Source: Bacteroidales bacterium (GTDB lineage: Bacteria > Bacteroidota > Bacteroidia > Bacteroidales > F082). From it: DNA of 64,000 bases. The stretch is taken from assembly GCA_016282015.1 (NCBI GenBank), contig JAEEJS010000020.1, positions 1 to 64,000 of the forward strand, written 5' to 3'. Both the position numbers and the translations under genes were made by a program. Of this stretch, positions 25,710-36,300 are shown in pieces. Below the pieces are notes generated by a model. That model worked only from the letters and a program-made list of their open reading frames with translations, made no database searches and was not told the origin of the DNA. Numbering within the stretch: the first letter of the stretch is position 1; the number at the start of each line of letters is the position of its first letter.

Positions 25710-26537
25710 ATGAAAAACGTAAAACTGTTACTTACACTTTGTTGTGTGGCATTTGGTCTTGCATCATGCTCGACTTTGAAAAAGATGCCATCGACTGCCC
25801 AAATGCAGGCAATTAACGATAGCATTGTCGCTGAAGGTTTTCAACTTTATTACTCGGAGCGAGCCAACTGGATTGCCACCGACCTCATGTTTGAAAAATG
25901 TGATTTGGCGAATGTGGGCGGCAGTGTCACTTATCAGCTTGACGCCAACACTTGGGCCGTTGTTTTCTTTGATAGAAACAACGAAAACTGTGTGCTTGAA
26001 TACCGAACCAGCACACTTGGCAATGAAGCGTATGTCATCGACTCTATCCGTCCGATTTCAGAGGAGGAGAGGATTTTGTGGATTAGAAATAATACTCTGA
26101 TTAATAAAGCCATCGGCAAATATGGCGATAAGATGCAGTTTGCATCAAAGTCATTTGGTTCTCCAAATCTTGATATTATTGAAATTAATGACCACCTCAT
26201 AAGGATGTATTTTCTTCAAGGAACTGTTAAGCATGATCTGATACCTTTCGGTAATGATTATTCTATTGATTTCGACGATAATCTGGAGCCGATTGCTTTC
26301 CGCAAATATCATAATTCATTGATATCTATTCCGACAAAAGAAGGTGGCGAGGAAGTAAGAATGACAGTGCATTCACATCTGAAAGACAATCCTTTCATCA
26401 CGCCGACCGACATTTGCAATTTTCTTCTATATCGTCCTGCAGGCATGAATAGTTTCAGTGTGCTCAGTACAGCTTATAATTGCATGTTCACATTTAGTCT
26501 CGACCAACAAGCAATCTTTGTTGAGAAGCGGAAATAA
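25710..26537 (+). CDS. Lipoprotein of unknown function
   Basis: 275 residues. The signal 'LCCVAFGLASCSTLKK' has a lipobox with Cys at about residue 20, predicting an outer-membrane lipoprotein. The rest is mixed alpha/beta with 'TYQLDANTWAVVFFDRNN' and 'FITPTDICNFLLYR' but no motif recognised. It shares the mirrored promoter palindrome with the GNAT-symporter gene, so the two may be co-regulated. Confidence 0.7.
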   Translation: MKNVKLLLTLCCVAFGLASCSTLKKMPSTAQMQAINDSIVAEGFQLYYSERANWIATDLMFEKCDLANVGGSVTYQLDANTWAVVFFDRNNENCVLEYRTSTLGNEAYVIDSIRPISEEERILWIRNNTLINKAIGKYGDKMQFASKSFGSPNLDIIEINDHLIRMYFLQGTVKHDLIPFGNDYSIDFDDNLEPIAFRKYHNSLISIPTKEGGEEVRMTVHSHLKDNPFITPTDICNFLLYRPAGMNSFSVLSTAYNCMFTFSLDQQAIFVEKRK

Positions 26538-26547
26538 GATTAAATTT

Positions 26548-26703
26548 TTATCTTTTTCCTCCACATCTCAACTCTGGCGTGTTTATCCTGATATCGCAAT
26601 CCACAACGAAAACATTTCCTTCTTTCGAGTGAATTACATTTTCATCATGAAGGTCGCTCAAATATATTTCTGGAGTAGATACAAATAATTTTTTATATCT
26701 CAT
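26548..26703 (-). pseudogene. Fragment resembling the catalytic loop of a kinase-like protein
   Basis: A 51-codon minus-strand frame (ATG 26703, TAA 26548) reads 'PEIYLSDLHDENVIHSKEGN' and 'VFVVDCDIRIN'. The 'DLHDENV...VVD' spacing is like the HxDxxN plus D segment of atypical kinase-like proteins in Bacteroidetes mobile elements and polyvalent proteins. There is no ATP-binding N-lobe, and a stop lies just upstream of the ATG. It is probably a degraded 3' end, or else a coincidental short ORF. The rest of the 275-base gap (26538-26812) shows nothing recognisable. Confidence 0.35.
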
Positions 26704-26812
26704 CACCAATTATGATGACTTTACCAACATATAATACCTAAAAATGATTACCTCTACGCTTCGTGATGTGGAGTAATTTCGCATCATGAATTATAAGGTT
26801 ATTATTTAGGAA

Positions 26813-28129
26813 ATGAAAAGGTTTTTATTATCATTTTTAGCTATCACAGTTATACTTTCCTTAAACTTGACGCAAGATTTAAGAGCTGCTGAAAGCGACA
26901 CAATCCCGACTGAAAACCAAAAAGTTAAAAAATCAAGACTGACTATCGGAGGCTATGGCGAGGCTGTCTATACCCGCAATTTTTACAGCGACAACATGTT
27001 CCGTTACTCCTATCCGGACCGTTACAAGGATTCTCCAGGTCATGGCCGGATTGACCTTCCGCACGTGGTAATCAATATAGGCTATGACTTCGGTCACGGC
27101 TGGACCATGGGCAGCGAGATAGAGTTTGAGCATGGCGGCAACGAGGTGGCCATTGAAATTGAGGCCGAGGAAACCGGTGAATTCGAGCATGAAATAGAAC
27201 GTGGAGGCGAGGTGGCTCTCGAGCAGTTCTGGATTCAGAAATCATTTGGCAAAGGGTTCAACATCCGCATGGGACACATTATAGTGCCGGTCGGTCAGAC
27301 TAACAACGCCCACCTTCCAACCCAGTTTTTCACCTGTTATCGTCCCGAAGGTGAATTCACCATTTTGCCATGTACTTGGCATGAGACAGGTGTCAGTCTC
27401 TGGGGAGTGGTAGGGAAGTGGCGCTACGAAGCGGTGCTTGTTCCAGCCTTGAATTCCAATATGTTTAACAATGCCAACTGGGTGAAGAACGGCTCGGCTT
27501 CGGCTTACGAGTTCCGCGTGGCCAACCGTTTGGCAGTAGCAGCCCGCATAGACAACTATTCCATCAAGAATCTACATCTGGGTGTGAGCGGTTATATCGG
27601 CAACACTTTCAATAACGACATAGTAACCAACGAGGCCGATAAATATAAAGATGTAAAAGGCACTGTCATCATAGCGACAGCCGAGTTCGATTATAAGAGC
27701 AACGGCTTTGTGGCTCGCGGCAATTTTGACTTCGGACATCTCAACGAGGCAGCGACCATTTCCGCTTTCAATAAAAACAACAACCACCAGAGTTTCTCAC
27801 CTTATCCGCGCTCGCTGGTGGGAGAGGAGGCGGTGGCAGCCGGCGGTGAGTTGGCATACGACATTTTCCATTGCATGAAACGTACTGGTGACAGCAAACT
27901 TTACGTTTTCGGCCGCTATGACTACTACGACAGCTATATCCCATACGAGGGCGCACTCACCGACTATCAGTGGACTGAGCGTCATGTTGTGACGGCCGGA
28001 CTCAACTACTACCCGATAAAGCAGGTCGTTATCAAGGCTGAATTTGCCGAACGTTTCCTGAAGAGCCAATACAACAACGAACCTATGTTTTCGCTTGGCG
28101 TCGCTTACAGCGGGTTCTTTGTCCGCTAA
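26813..28129 (+). CDS. Outer-membrane porin-like beta-barrel
   Basis: 438 residues. The N-terminal signal peptide ends near 'LRAAES'. The body shows alternating amphipathic strands and typical porin text ('GGYGEAVYTRNF', 'GRIDLPHVVINIGYDFGHGW', 'RMGHIIVPVGQTN', 'GRYDYYDSYIPY') and ends in aromatic strands. An acidic and His-containing stretch at about 103-135 ('EFEHGGNEVAIEIEAEETGE') could be a cation-binding loop. It heads a four-gene run with an imelysin, a di-heme protein and CcsBA, which suggests an iron or heme-linked substrate. An AGGA ribosome-binding site precedes the ATG. Confidence 0.82.
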   Translation: MKRFLLSFLAITVILSLNLTQDLRAAESDTIPTENQKVKKSRLTIGGYGEAVYTRNFYSDNMFRYSYPDRYKDSPGHGRIDLPHVVINIGYDFGHGWTMGSEIEFEHGGNEVAIEIEAEETGEFEHEIERGGEVALEQFWIQKSFGKGFNIRMGHIIVPVGQTNNAHLPTQFFTCYRPEGEFTILPCTWHETGVSLWGVVGKWRYEAVLVPALNSNMFNNANWVKNGSASAYEFRVANRLAVAARIDNYSIKNLHLGVSGYIGNTFNNDIVTNEADKYKDVKGTVIIATAEFDYKSNGFVARGNFDFGHLNEAATISAFNKNNNHQSFSPYPRSLVGEEAVAAGGELAYDIFHCMKRTGDSKLYVFGRYDYYDSYIPYEGALTDYQWTERHVVTAGLNYYPIKQVVIKAEFAERFLKSQYNNEPMFSLGVAYSGFFVR

Positions 28130-28170
28130 CAGTTATTTGAGGAAAAATCAATTTATTAAAATATCATAAA

Positions 28171-29337
28171 ATGAAACATTTATTCAGAACAGCGATGCTT
28201 GTTACAGCATCATTGGTTTTTGCAGTGAGCTTTAGCGCCTGCAAGAAAGACAAAGAGAATTCAAATCCTTCAGGTGATGATGCCACAAAGCTCGCCATCA
28301 TTAATCAGTTTGTGAATCACACTGTAAGCCCCACCTACACAAAATTGGCAGCTAACACCGAACAGCTTGTCAATGATTTGAAGACATTGAAAACCAACAT
28401 GACTCAAGCCAACGTCGATAAGACTTGTGTTACCTTCCTCGAGGCCCGCAAATGGTGGGAAATGAGCGAGGCATTTTTGTTCGGTGCCGCTTCTGACTTC
28501 GGCATTGACCCGCATATCGACTCATGGCCGCTCGATGAGGATGCTTTCAACAACCTCATGTCAAGCCCTAGCATGATTGCGGCTTTGGATTCCGAAGACG
28601 GTGATGTGGTGGCTGGCGAACAGCTGGGTAACGCTCTGCTCGGCTTCCACGGCATAGAATACGTTCTTTTCCGCAACGGAGCTCCACGTCCTGTAGCAGA
28701 ACTCACTGAGGATTATATGATTTACGCTGTGGCAGTTGCGGGTGACCTCCGCAACCGTTGCTTCCAACTTGAAGTGAGCTGGCTGGGCGACAACGCTCCT
28801 GCATCGCACTGCGAGTTGATGGAAGAACTCGAGTTCAACACCACCGTCAACGGAGGAGACTACAGCTATGGCGAGAATATTCAGAACGCCGGCAAGGCAG
28901 GCAGCACCTATCCGACACTTACCAACGCCCTTCAGGCCATACTCGATGGCAGCATCGACATCTCCGACGAGGTCGGTACATCAAAAATCGGCAAGCCTCA
29001 CACAGGCGAAGACCCTACATACGTCGAATCGCCTTACAGCCAAAAATCCATCATAGATTTCTACGACAACATCACATCTATTAAAAACGCCTACATGGGA
29101 GGCAACGAGGGTGAACGCGACGAGTCAAAATCATTGCACGCCTTCGTCAAGAGTGCCAATTCTCAGTTGGACAGCAGAATCATCGACGCTATCAACAACG
29201 CCCTTGCCAAAATTAACGGCATGGCGGCTCCGTTTGTAAACCACTACACCGATCCTACCGCAGGCGAGGCTATGGAAGCATGTCAGGAGCTGTCGGATGT
29301 GCTGGCTGAAGCCAAAGACGCCATAAAGGACTTATAA
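28171..29337 (+). CDS. Imelysin-family (peptidase M75) lipoprotein
   Basis: 388 residues. The lipobox 'FSACKKDKEN' places it on the periplasmic or outer-membrane surface. The imelysin features are 'WWEMSEAFLFGAASDFGIDP', the GxHxxE motif 'GFHGIEY' (His160, Glu163), and a second helical bundle half ending 'EAMEACQELSDVLAEAKDAI'. Family members (IrpA, EfeO-like, imelysin) bind iron or are iron-regulated; peptidase activity is doubtful for most. It lies 41 bases after the porin gene and 19 bases before the di-heme protein gene. Confidence 0.92.
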   Translation: MKHLFRTAMLVTASLVFAVSFSACKKDKENSNPSGDDATKLAIINQFVNHTVSPTYTKLAANTEQLVNDLKTLKTNMTQANVDKTCVTFLEARKWWEMSEAFLFGAASDFGIDPHIDSWPLDEDAFNNLMSSPSMIAALDSEDGDVVAGEQLGNALLGFHGIEYVLFRNGAPRPVAELTEDYMIYAVAVAGDLRNRCFQLEVSWLGDNAPASHCELMEELEFNTTVNGGDYSYGENIQNAGKAGSTYPTLTNALQAILDGSIDISDEVGTSKIGKPHTGEDPTYVESPYSQKSIIDFYDNITSIKNAYMGGNEGERDESKSLHAFVKSANSQLDSRIIDAINNALAKINGMAAPFVNHYTDPTAGEAMEACQELSDVLAEAKDAIKDL

Positions 29338-29356
29338 ACTAAACTAATAATTATAT

Positions 29357-30973
29357 ATGTTTAAACTCAATCATTTAACAACAATTGCAGCAGCTGGCCT
29401 GTTGGTTTTCGGATTGGCTTCCTGTAAGAAGGAAAACAAGAATAATCCAACGCCACCTGCTCCGGCTGTCGTTGAGGGAACTTACGCCGGAGGCGAGTTG
29501 GGCACCACGTTCAACACCACCCAAACGGCTTATGAGGATCCGACTCCTGCCACCGTGCAGGCTGGAATGACAGCACAGTTCAAGTACGGCGAATATTTCT
29601 TCGAGCGTACTTACACCCAAAACAACGAGCCGTTCAATGGCTTGGGACCTCTTTACATCCGCAGTTCGTGTATAGCCTGCCACCCTGGTTACGGTCACGG
29701 AATGCGCATGAACCGCTATCGCGCCGACGACTGGGGCAATGGCTATCTGCTGGTGTTCACCGACCGTAACGACACTTATCTGAGCTCGTACACCGGTATG
29801 CCGCAGACCAAGGCCGTCGCGCCATTCAAAGCACCTCTCGACGAGAATAAGATTCAGATCAATTGGCTCAGCTACACCGATGAATGGGGTAACAGGTTTG
29901 AAGACGGAGAGACTTATAGCCTCACGTATCCTGAAGTCTACATTCCAGAAGACGCTTTTTATGTGCCTTTGGAAGTGGGTGGAAATCCTATTCCTTACAG
30001 CGAATTTGTGTGCCGTTTGGAGTCGACCATCGGTATCTACGGCACGGGCTTGATCGACGCCATACCGGATGATTCATTGAAAGCTCAGTATCAGAAAGAA
30101 TACAATGACGGCTACATGAAAAACGGTATCAATCCGGGTATGTGGGCCGGCAACGACTGGGCACCTACAGGTTTGTATGGCAATACCAACCATCCGAAAC
30201 GCTACACCTACGCCCTTACCCGCGGTCCGCTGCAGGACGCTCCCGGTGCCAATGCCATCTGGAACATCACCAACGTGACTCACCGGACTAAGATGGGTCA
30301 TTACATGACAGCTGCTTATGCTTTGAAAGCCTCGCAAGATCCTGACGTTCAAGCTGAATTCTACAATTATTTCCCGCAGTACAACCTGACTGGAAATGTG
30401 GAGAACGACATTTACAACTACCTCATGATGAACGACCAGATTCCTGATGAAATGAAGGTCCCTGAGATGAAAGACGAGGATTATGTCAACTTTATGGTGT
30501 GGCACCGTGGCTTGGCCGTTCCTGCAGCCCGTAACCTCGACGATCCTGAGGTTCAACGTGGTCGCGAGCTGTTCTCCGATATGGGCTGCGCTTACTGCCA
30601 TCGCCCGTCATGGGAGACCGGTGACGACCTGTTCACCGACCCGGCCGGCTTCTTCGAGACCGCCGACGCACGCTTGCCTCGCTATCCTCACCAGAAGATT
30701 TGGCCTTACAGCGATTACATCCAGCATAAGCTTCACATGGAGAACGACATACGCACAGGATGGTGCCGCACAACGCCTCTTTGGGGTCGCGGACTCTCGG
30801 CTATATGCACCGGCTCGAGCGACCGTATGCATGACTGCCGCGCACAAACGGTCATCGAGGCCATCATGTGGCATGGCAATCCACAAAGTGACGCACGCCG
30901 TACAGTGGAGAAATTCCGCCAGTTGTCCAAAGCCGACAGAGACGCCGTAGTGAAATTTATCGAAGCGATTTAA
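29357..30973 (+). CDS. Di-heme c-type oxidoreductase-like lipoprotein (DUF1111 type)
   Basis: 538 residues. The lipobox is 'GLASCKKENK'. There are two heme-attachment motifs: CIACH (105-109) and CAYCH (411-415). The intervening region has 'GLGPLYIRSSC' and 'RTKMGHYMTAAYALK', and the C-terminal region has 'IRTGWCRTTPLWGRGLSA' and 'FRQLSKADRDAVVKFIEAI', all typical of the DUF1111/di-heme oxidoreductase group often paired with imelysin genes. It is probably a periplasm-facing electron-transfer or peroxidase-like partner of the imelysin. Heme would be attached by the CcsBA protein encoded next. Confidence 0.9.
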   Translation: MFKLNHLTTIAAAGLLVFGLASCKKENKNNPTPPAPAVVEGTYAGGELGTTFNTTQTAYEDPTPATVQAGMTAQFKYGEYFFERTYTQNNEPFNGLGPLYIRSSCIACHPGYGHGMRMNRYRADDWGNGYLLVFTDRNDTYLSSYTGMPQTKAVAPFKAPLDENKIQINWLSYTDEWGNRFEDGETYSLTYPEVYIPEDAFYVPLEVGGNPIPYSEFVCRLESTIGIYGTGLIDAIPDDSLKAQYQKEYNDGYMKNGINPGMWAGNDWAPTGLYGNTNHPKRYTYALTRGPLQDAPGANAIWNITNVTHRTKMGHYMTAAYALKASQDPDVQAEFYNYFPQYNLTGNVENDIYNYLMMNDQIPDEMKVPEMKDEDYVNFMVWHRGLAVPAARNLDDPEVQRGRELFSDMGCAYCHRPSWETGDDLFTDPAGFFETADARLPRYPHQKIWPYSDYIQHKLHMENDIRTGWCRTTPLWGRGLSAICTGSSDRMHDCRAQTVIEAIMWHGNPQSDARRTVEKFRQLSKADRDAVVKFIEAI

Positions 30974-30998
30974 ATAAAAACATTATTTTTGCAAATCC

Positions 30999-31030
30999 GT
31001 AGAGACGTGCTAAGGCGCGTCTCTACATTT
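30999..31030 (+). terminator. GTAGAGACG-family hairpin
   Basis: A 12-pair stem (30999-31010 with 31015-31026, one T-G pair) and a TAAG loop, followed by ATTTT. It lies between the di-heme gene and ccsBA, so it may attenuate or end transcription there, or simply be one copy of a repeated palindrome. Confidence 0.6.
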
Positions 31031-31055
31031 TCAAAACATCTAAAACGACAGTCCT

Positions 31056-33104
31056 ATGAAAAACAACAAATTATCATTGACCATATGGATAGTTACCATT
31101 ATAGTATTGATTGTCAGTACATTGGTAAAGACACCGTTTTACGACAAATGGTGGTTTGTGACTCTGCTTTTCGTGTTTGCAGCCTCTATTGTCCATGACA
31201 TTTTCAAAACAAAAATGTGGGGAAGGTTGTCGGTTTTGGGTATTCATGTCTCAATACTGCTGATACTTCTGGGAGGCTTGCTGACCTTTACAACCAGCCA
31301 AAACGGCAATGTGCATCTTGCTGTAAATGAACCTGTAAATACTTTTATGGTCGATGACAACCAAGTCCAAATGCCATTTTATGTAAACCTGAAAAAATTT
31401 GATGTTGTCTATTATCCCGGGACCATGTCACACGCCGATTACGTGTCGTATGTGGAACTTTCCGATAACGGCAATATTCTCAAAGAAGGCAAAATTTCGA
31501 TGAATAACATCTTGAAATATAACAGTTTCCGCTTTTTTAACGAAGATTTCGACGAAGATTTGGAAGGCTGTACCCTCACCGTTCAGCATGACCCGTGGGG
31601 TATAGTTGTCACTTATATAGGCTACATTTTGCTGACAGTCTCAATGCTGTGGATTTTCGTACGACAACTTACAGTCAAACCGGGCTCAAAATCCATAAAA
31701 AGCTTCCTTGTCTTGTCAGTCATGATGCTTATGACTTCTGTTGCCCATGCCGGTGAACTCAGGACTTTGCCCCAAGATGTAGCCGCTGAGTTGGGCGATA
31801 TTTACATCTACAACAGTGGCAGAATAGCCCCCATGCAGACTTTTGCCAAGGATTTCACCTGTAAGCTCTATGGAAAGCCGACCTACCGTGGATACACTTC
31901 CGAGCAGGTTTTGGCAGGCTGGATGTTCTATCCCACTTACTGGAAAGGCACTGAACGCCAGGTGAGCAAGCGAGACGAGATAAAACATCTGGTCGAATCG
32001 TTTCAGACCGGAGCTATGACCAAAATTTTCCCTTGTCAGATGCCAGACGGCACTGTGAAATGGTTCAGTGCTACCGATAACCTGCCTGAAAACCTAAACG
32101 AAGAAGAATGGGTCTTCATCAGAAAATCAACAGGTTATCTCAACGAACTTGTAGTGAAAAAAGACTATGCCACGCTTTCGGAGACTCTTCAGAAAATTAA
32201 GGAATACCAAAGGAAAAACGGAGTAGCAGTCGACGGAACCAGCTCTCTGCCGTCCGATTTCCGCTTCAAAACCGAAAAAATCTATAATGTCTGGTCGAAA
32301 TACAATTACGTGGCGTATTTCTCACTGTTGTTCGGATTGGTGTTTTTTGTATTGTATTGTGTTTACACAGCCATAGGGAAACAAATACCCGAGACAATTG
32401 CAAATATCTCATTGTCAATCAGTTGGATTATTTTTGCTTTCTTGACTTTCCTAATAGTTTTGCGCTGGATAGTGGCCGGTCATATCCCGTTGGCCAGAAG
32501 CGCTGAGACTCAGCATTTCATGGCCTGGGTGTCGCTGCTGATAGCAGGCTTGATGGCCTTGAAGAAAAACGGCAGAGTTAGCACTGTCGCTACCGGCATG
32601 ATAGTCAGCGGCTTGATGATGTTGGTCTCAGTGATGAGCTCAGCAAACCCGAAAATCACTCCTCTGATGCCTGTGCTTTCGTCACCTTTGCTCGGGTTGC
32701 ATGTGGCTATCATTATGGTGTCGTATGCGCTGTTGGCCTTCATGCTGATAAACGGCCTGGCAGCAGTTGTTGTAAGGATCTTCAACAAAAACTCTCAACT
32801 TGAAATAGAGCGTATGGCCACGGTTTCGCGCAATTTGCTGTTCCCTGCAGTAATGTGTCTAGCTTTTGGCATTATGATAGGTTCCATTTGGGCAAATATC
32901 TCCTGGGGCAACTATTGGGCTTGGGACCCTAAGGAAACCTGGTCGCTGATAACTCTGATGATTTACGCCACAGCCTTGTTCAAAGATATGGCTCCCGGCT
33001 TGCAGAAACCTCTTAATTTCCACATTTTCAACATTTTGGCATTCTTGTCAGTATTGATGACATATTTTGGCGTAAATCTTCTTGGGGGAATGCACGCATA
33101 TTGA
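31056..33104 (+). CDS. Cytochrome c assembly protein, CcsB-CcsA (ResB-ResC) fusion
   Basis: 682 residues. The N-terminal third is ResB-like (helices at 5-25, 28-45, 60-80, 185-205, with a periplasmic region 'GNVHLAVNEPVNTFMVDDNQ'). The C-terminal part is the CcsA domain with multiple helices and the WWD heme-handling motif 'WGNYWAWDPKETW' starting near residue 617. System II proteins export heme and ligate it to CxxCH apocytochromes. The neighbouring di-heme protein is an obvious client. The stop is closely followed by the riboswitch promoter of the next unit. Confidence 0.93.
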   Translation: MKNNKLSLTIWIVTIIVLIVSTLVKTPFYDKWWFVTLLFVFAASIVHDIFKTKMWGRLSVLGIHVSILLILLGGLLTFTTSQNGNVHLAVNEPVNTFMVDDNQVQMPFYVNLKKFDVVYYPGTMSHADYVSYVELSDNGNILKEGKISMNNILKYNSFRFFNEDFDEDLEGCTLTVQHDPWGIVVTYIGYILLTVSMLWIFVRQLTVKPGSKSIKSFLVLSVMMLMTSVAHAGELRTLPQDVAAELGDIYIYNSGRIAPMQTFAKDFTCKLYGKPTYRGYTSEQVLAGWMFYPTYWKGTERQVSKRDEIKHLVESFQTGAMTKIFPCQMPDGTVKWFSATDNLPENLNEEEWVFIRKSTGYLNELVVKKDYATLSETLQKIKEYQRKNGVAVDGTSSLPSDFRFKTEKIYNVWSKYNYVAYFSLLFGLVFFVLYCVYTAIGKQIPETIANISLSISWIIFAFLTFLIVLRWIVAGHIPLARSAETQHFMAWVSLLIAGLMALKKNGRVSTVATGMIVSGLMMLVSVMSSANPKITPLMPVLSSPLLGLHVAIIMVSYALLAFMLINGLAAVVVRIFNKNSQLEIERMATVSRNLLFPAVMCLAFGIMIGSIWANISWGNYWAWDPKETWSLITLMIYATALFKDMAPGLQKPLNFHIFNILAFLSVLMTYFGVNLLGGMHAY

Positions 33105-33115
33105 TAAAATTTTTG

Positions 33116-33123
33116 TACTTTTG
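33116..33123 (+). promoter_or_regulatory. -7 promoter motif for the cobalamin-riboswitch unit
   Basis: TACTTTTG followed by C, about 5 bases before the first riboswitch-like bases and 12 bases after the ccsBA stop. Confidence 0.55.
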
Positions 33124-33125
33124 CA

Positions 33126-33266
33126 GCCGCTTTGGAAAAGGGAATGCCGTGCAAATCGGCAACAGTACCCGCTGCTGTGAGCCCGACATAAAGGTCTGTC
33201 AATAAAGCCACTGTCGAAAGATGGGAAGGCGGCAGACTCGGGTGAGTCAGAAGACCTTGCCAGGCA
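33126..33266 (+). promoter_or_regulatory. Cobalamin riboswitch
   Basis: The conserved core is 'GGGAATGCCGTGCAAATCGG' (33140-33159) followed by 'CAACAGTACCCGCTGCTGTGA' in two parts, then a variable P-region, and the B12 box GAGTCAGAAGACCTTGCC (33244-33261). These match the AdoCbl/cobalamin riboswitch consensus, with one extra T in the box end (ACCTTGCC for ACCTGCC). It ends about 40 bases before the ATG at 33305, where it can mask the ribosome-binding region when B12 binds. By the known rule it should switch the downstream genes off when cobalamin is plentiful. Confidence 0.92.
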
Positions 33267-33304
33267 ACATAGTAAATTTATTTCGGGATTAAAATTAAAT
33301 TATC

Positions 33305-36300
33305 ATGAAAAAGTGTTTTCTTTTAACACTGTCGCTTTTATTTGCGACAATCGTAAATGCCCAATTGTCCGGCACTTACACCATTAGTAGTAACTCTTCC
33401 CAAAACCCTGACTACAGCTCATTGAGCGCGGCTGCATCTGCATTGTCTGCTGGAGTGTCGGGTCAGGTTATTTTCCAAGTGGCCCCGGGAACCTACGAGG
33501 AGTATGTCACCATCAATGAAATCGCTGGAGCCAGCGCTACCAACCGTGTTATCTTCAGAGGTATGGGAGCCGACAACCAGCAGGTTGTGATTACCAGCAA
33601 TGCCGGTTACACCGACAACAGCACCATCAAGCTCAACGGCACCGATTACATCACCTTCGAAAACATGACGGTGACCACCACATCGGCCAACAAAGCCCGA
33701 TTGCTGGTGACTGACGGTCAGACCGACTACAACCGGTTCTACAACATGCGTTTTGTCGGAGCTGTGTCAACCACCAACCTCGATGGCGACAAAAACCTCG
33801 TTTATTACACAAGTGGCGAGTGGATATGCCATGACAATGAGTTTGTTGACTGCCATTTCGAAAACGGCTACATAGCCCTTTATTATCAGGGTAAAAACAT
33901 ATACACTCTTAACGACGGTGTGCTGGTGGAGAACTGCACTTTCCTTAACCAGTCGTTCAAAAGTGTGTACATCTCGTTCACCGACAATGCGATAGTGCGC
34001 GGCAACACCGTCACCAACCACACACATGATGTTTTGACCAATTATCATGCTATGGATTTGCTCCGCATACGCTACAACAGCATCATTGAGAACAATGTGA
34101 TGAACGTGACAAGAAACTCCAACTATGCCACGGTCTTTGAGACACGTCCGGCCATGGGAACAGCGACAGAGCCCGTCATCATCAGAAACAACATCATCAA
34201 TTTCGTTTGCAACGTCAATGGCAGCTACTGCGTGGATCTGGACGACAGCAACAGTGAATATGTTTATTTCGTCAACAACACTGTAAAGTGCAGCGGTTCA
34301 AGCAATTGCGGCAGCATTTTCGTGGAGAAAAACTGGCAGAATCTGCATATTTACAACAATTTGATAGTCAATGAATGCAGCGGCTACGTTTTCCGTTTCG
34401 GCGTCGATGCTGAAAACCGTTTCTGTGACTACAACCGCGTGTCATTCAGCGGAAGCAACTTCGGCAGACTCGGTTCGACAGACTACTCCACTTTGAGTGA
34501 CTGGACTAGCGGAACAGGGTTCGACTCGCATTCGGCAGTTTGCACCCCAAACTTTGTAGGAACCAACGATTTGCATATTACAAGCGCCACAGGCCTGACA
34601 GTCGCAAATCCGCTTTCATACGTCACAAAGGATATCGACGACCAAAACCGTTCAGCTACAGCACCATGTGCCGGAGCCGACGAACTTGCAAGCGGTACAG
34701 ATCTGCCGCCTGTAGTGGCTAACCCAGTCAGCAACATCACTTTCGAGACATATCCGGCCAGCCAGACCATCAACTTGAACAACACATTCAACGACCCTGA
34801 CGACCCTAACGAAAACATCGTTATCACGGTGGTATCGAACACCAACCCTTCGCTGGTTTCAACCAGTTTGAACAACCGCAACTTGACAGTCACCCGTCTG
34901 GTGGCAACCGGCGGAACAGCCACAATCACTTTGAATGCGGAGAGCGATGGACAGTCTGTTCAGACCTCGTTCACAGTGGAATGCCTTGCGGAAGACCTGC
35001 CGCCTGTTGTGGCCAACCAGCTGGCTCCAATTAGCTTTACAGACTATCCGCAGACACTGAATTTTGATCTCAGCAACACTTTCGATGACCCTGACAATAA
35101 CAACCAGTTTATTGAAATCACTGTGCAGACATGCCCTTCGGAAATCACCGCCACAATATATTATGACGATGTGCTTTGGGTGACTAGAACCACTTCCAAT
35201 GCATTCACCAACAAAACTTTGGTGATTCGTGCCACAAGCAATGGCAAATATGTCGACATGAACGTAAGCGTTTCAGGCAACGATGTGACAGTAACTGTCG
35301 GCACAGCAACCTTTGACGATGTGACACTGGGGGCCGGCGGCTATTGGCAAGGTGAGGAAGGCTACAATGAGATGTATAGCGGCGGTTGGGAATTCACCAA
35401 CTATTACTCTTCATATTATTGGGGTGGCTTTACAGCTTCGAATCGCACCGATTTGACACAGAGCGGCCTCGATGCCCAATACACTGCAATTACTGCCGGC
35501 GGTTATAACGGGTCGGCACAGTATGGAGTGGCATACACCTTCGGCTCACAAACCGATGTCTATACTGCGGACGGAACAACGCAGACCGTTACAGGTTGCT
35601 ATGTCACCAACAACCTTTGGGCTTATCAGAGCATAGTCAATGGAGACGCCACATCAACGCCTTTCGGCGGTACCAGCGGAAACGATCCGGATTGGTTCAA
35701 ACTTACCGCCACAGGTAAAAACGCCAGCGGCCAGACCATAGGAACACTCGATTTCTACCTTGCCGACTATCGTTTTGACAATAACGAAGAGGACTATGTG
35801 GTTGACACTTGGGAATGGTTCGACCTCAGCTCTCTGGGAGCTGTGCACACCATCTCGTTCAGCCTTTCTTCAACAAAAGGCGACTCATACGGTATGCTTA
35901 CTCCGGCATACTTCTGCATCGATGACTTCAACGGTGAAGGCCCTACTCCTCCAACACCTCCAACACCGCCAGATTTGCCGCCTTACGTTGTAAATCCAGT
36001 CGATGACGTGATATTTGAAGAATTCCCACAAATGATTCGAGTTAATCTGAACGGCGTTGCAACTGACCCTGATGATGACGACGAATTGATTGAATACAGT
36101 ATCATTTCAAATTCAAATACAGATGAGCTTGAGGCTCAAATGAACGGCAAAATGCTGGATATGACTCGTCTTTCGAGAGAAGAGAGTTCGGCAATTCTGG
36201 TTGTTCGTGCCACGTCGGACGGCCAATATGTAGATTTCTATGTCAAAGTATTCATCAAATATGTAGCAGATGGCATTGGCGAACAGAGTGCCGGCGTGGC

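Noticed and set aside
26813-28129. Phosphate-selective porin OprP assignment
   Set aside because: Only general porin features are seen and the neighbours point to iron or heme; a specific substrate is not supported.
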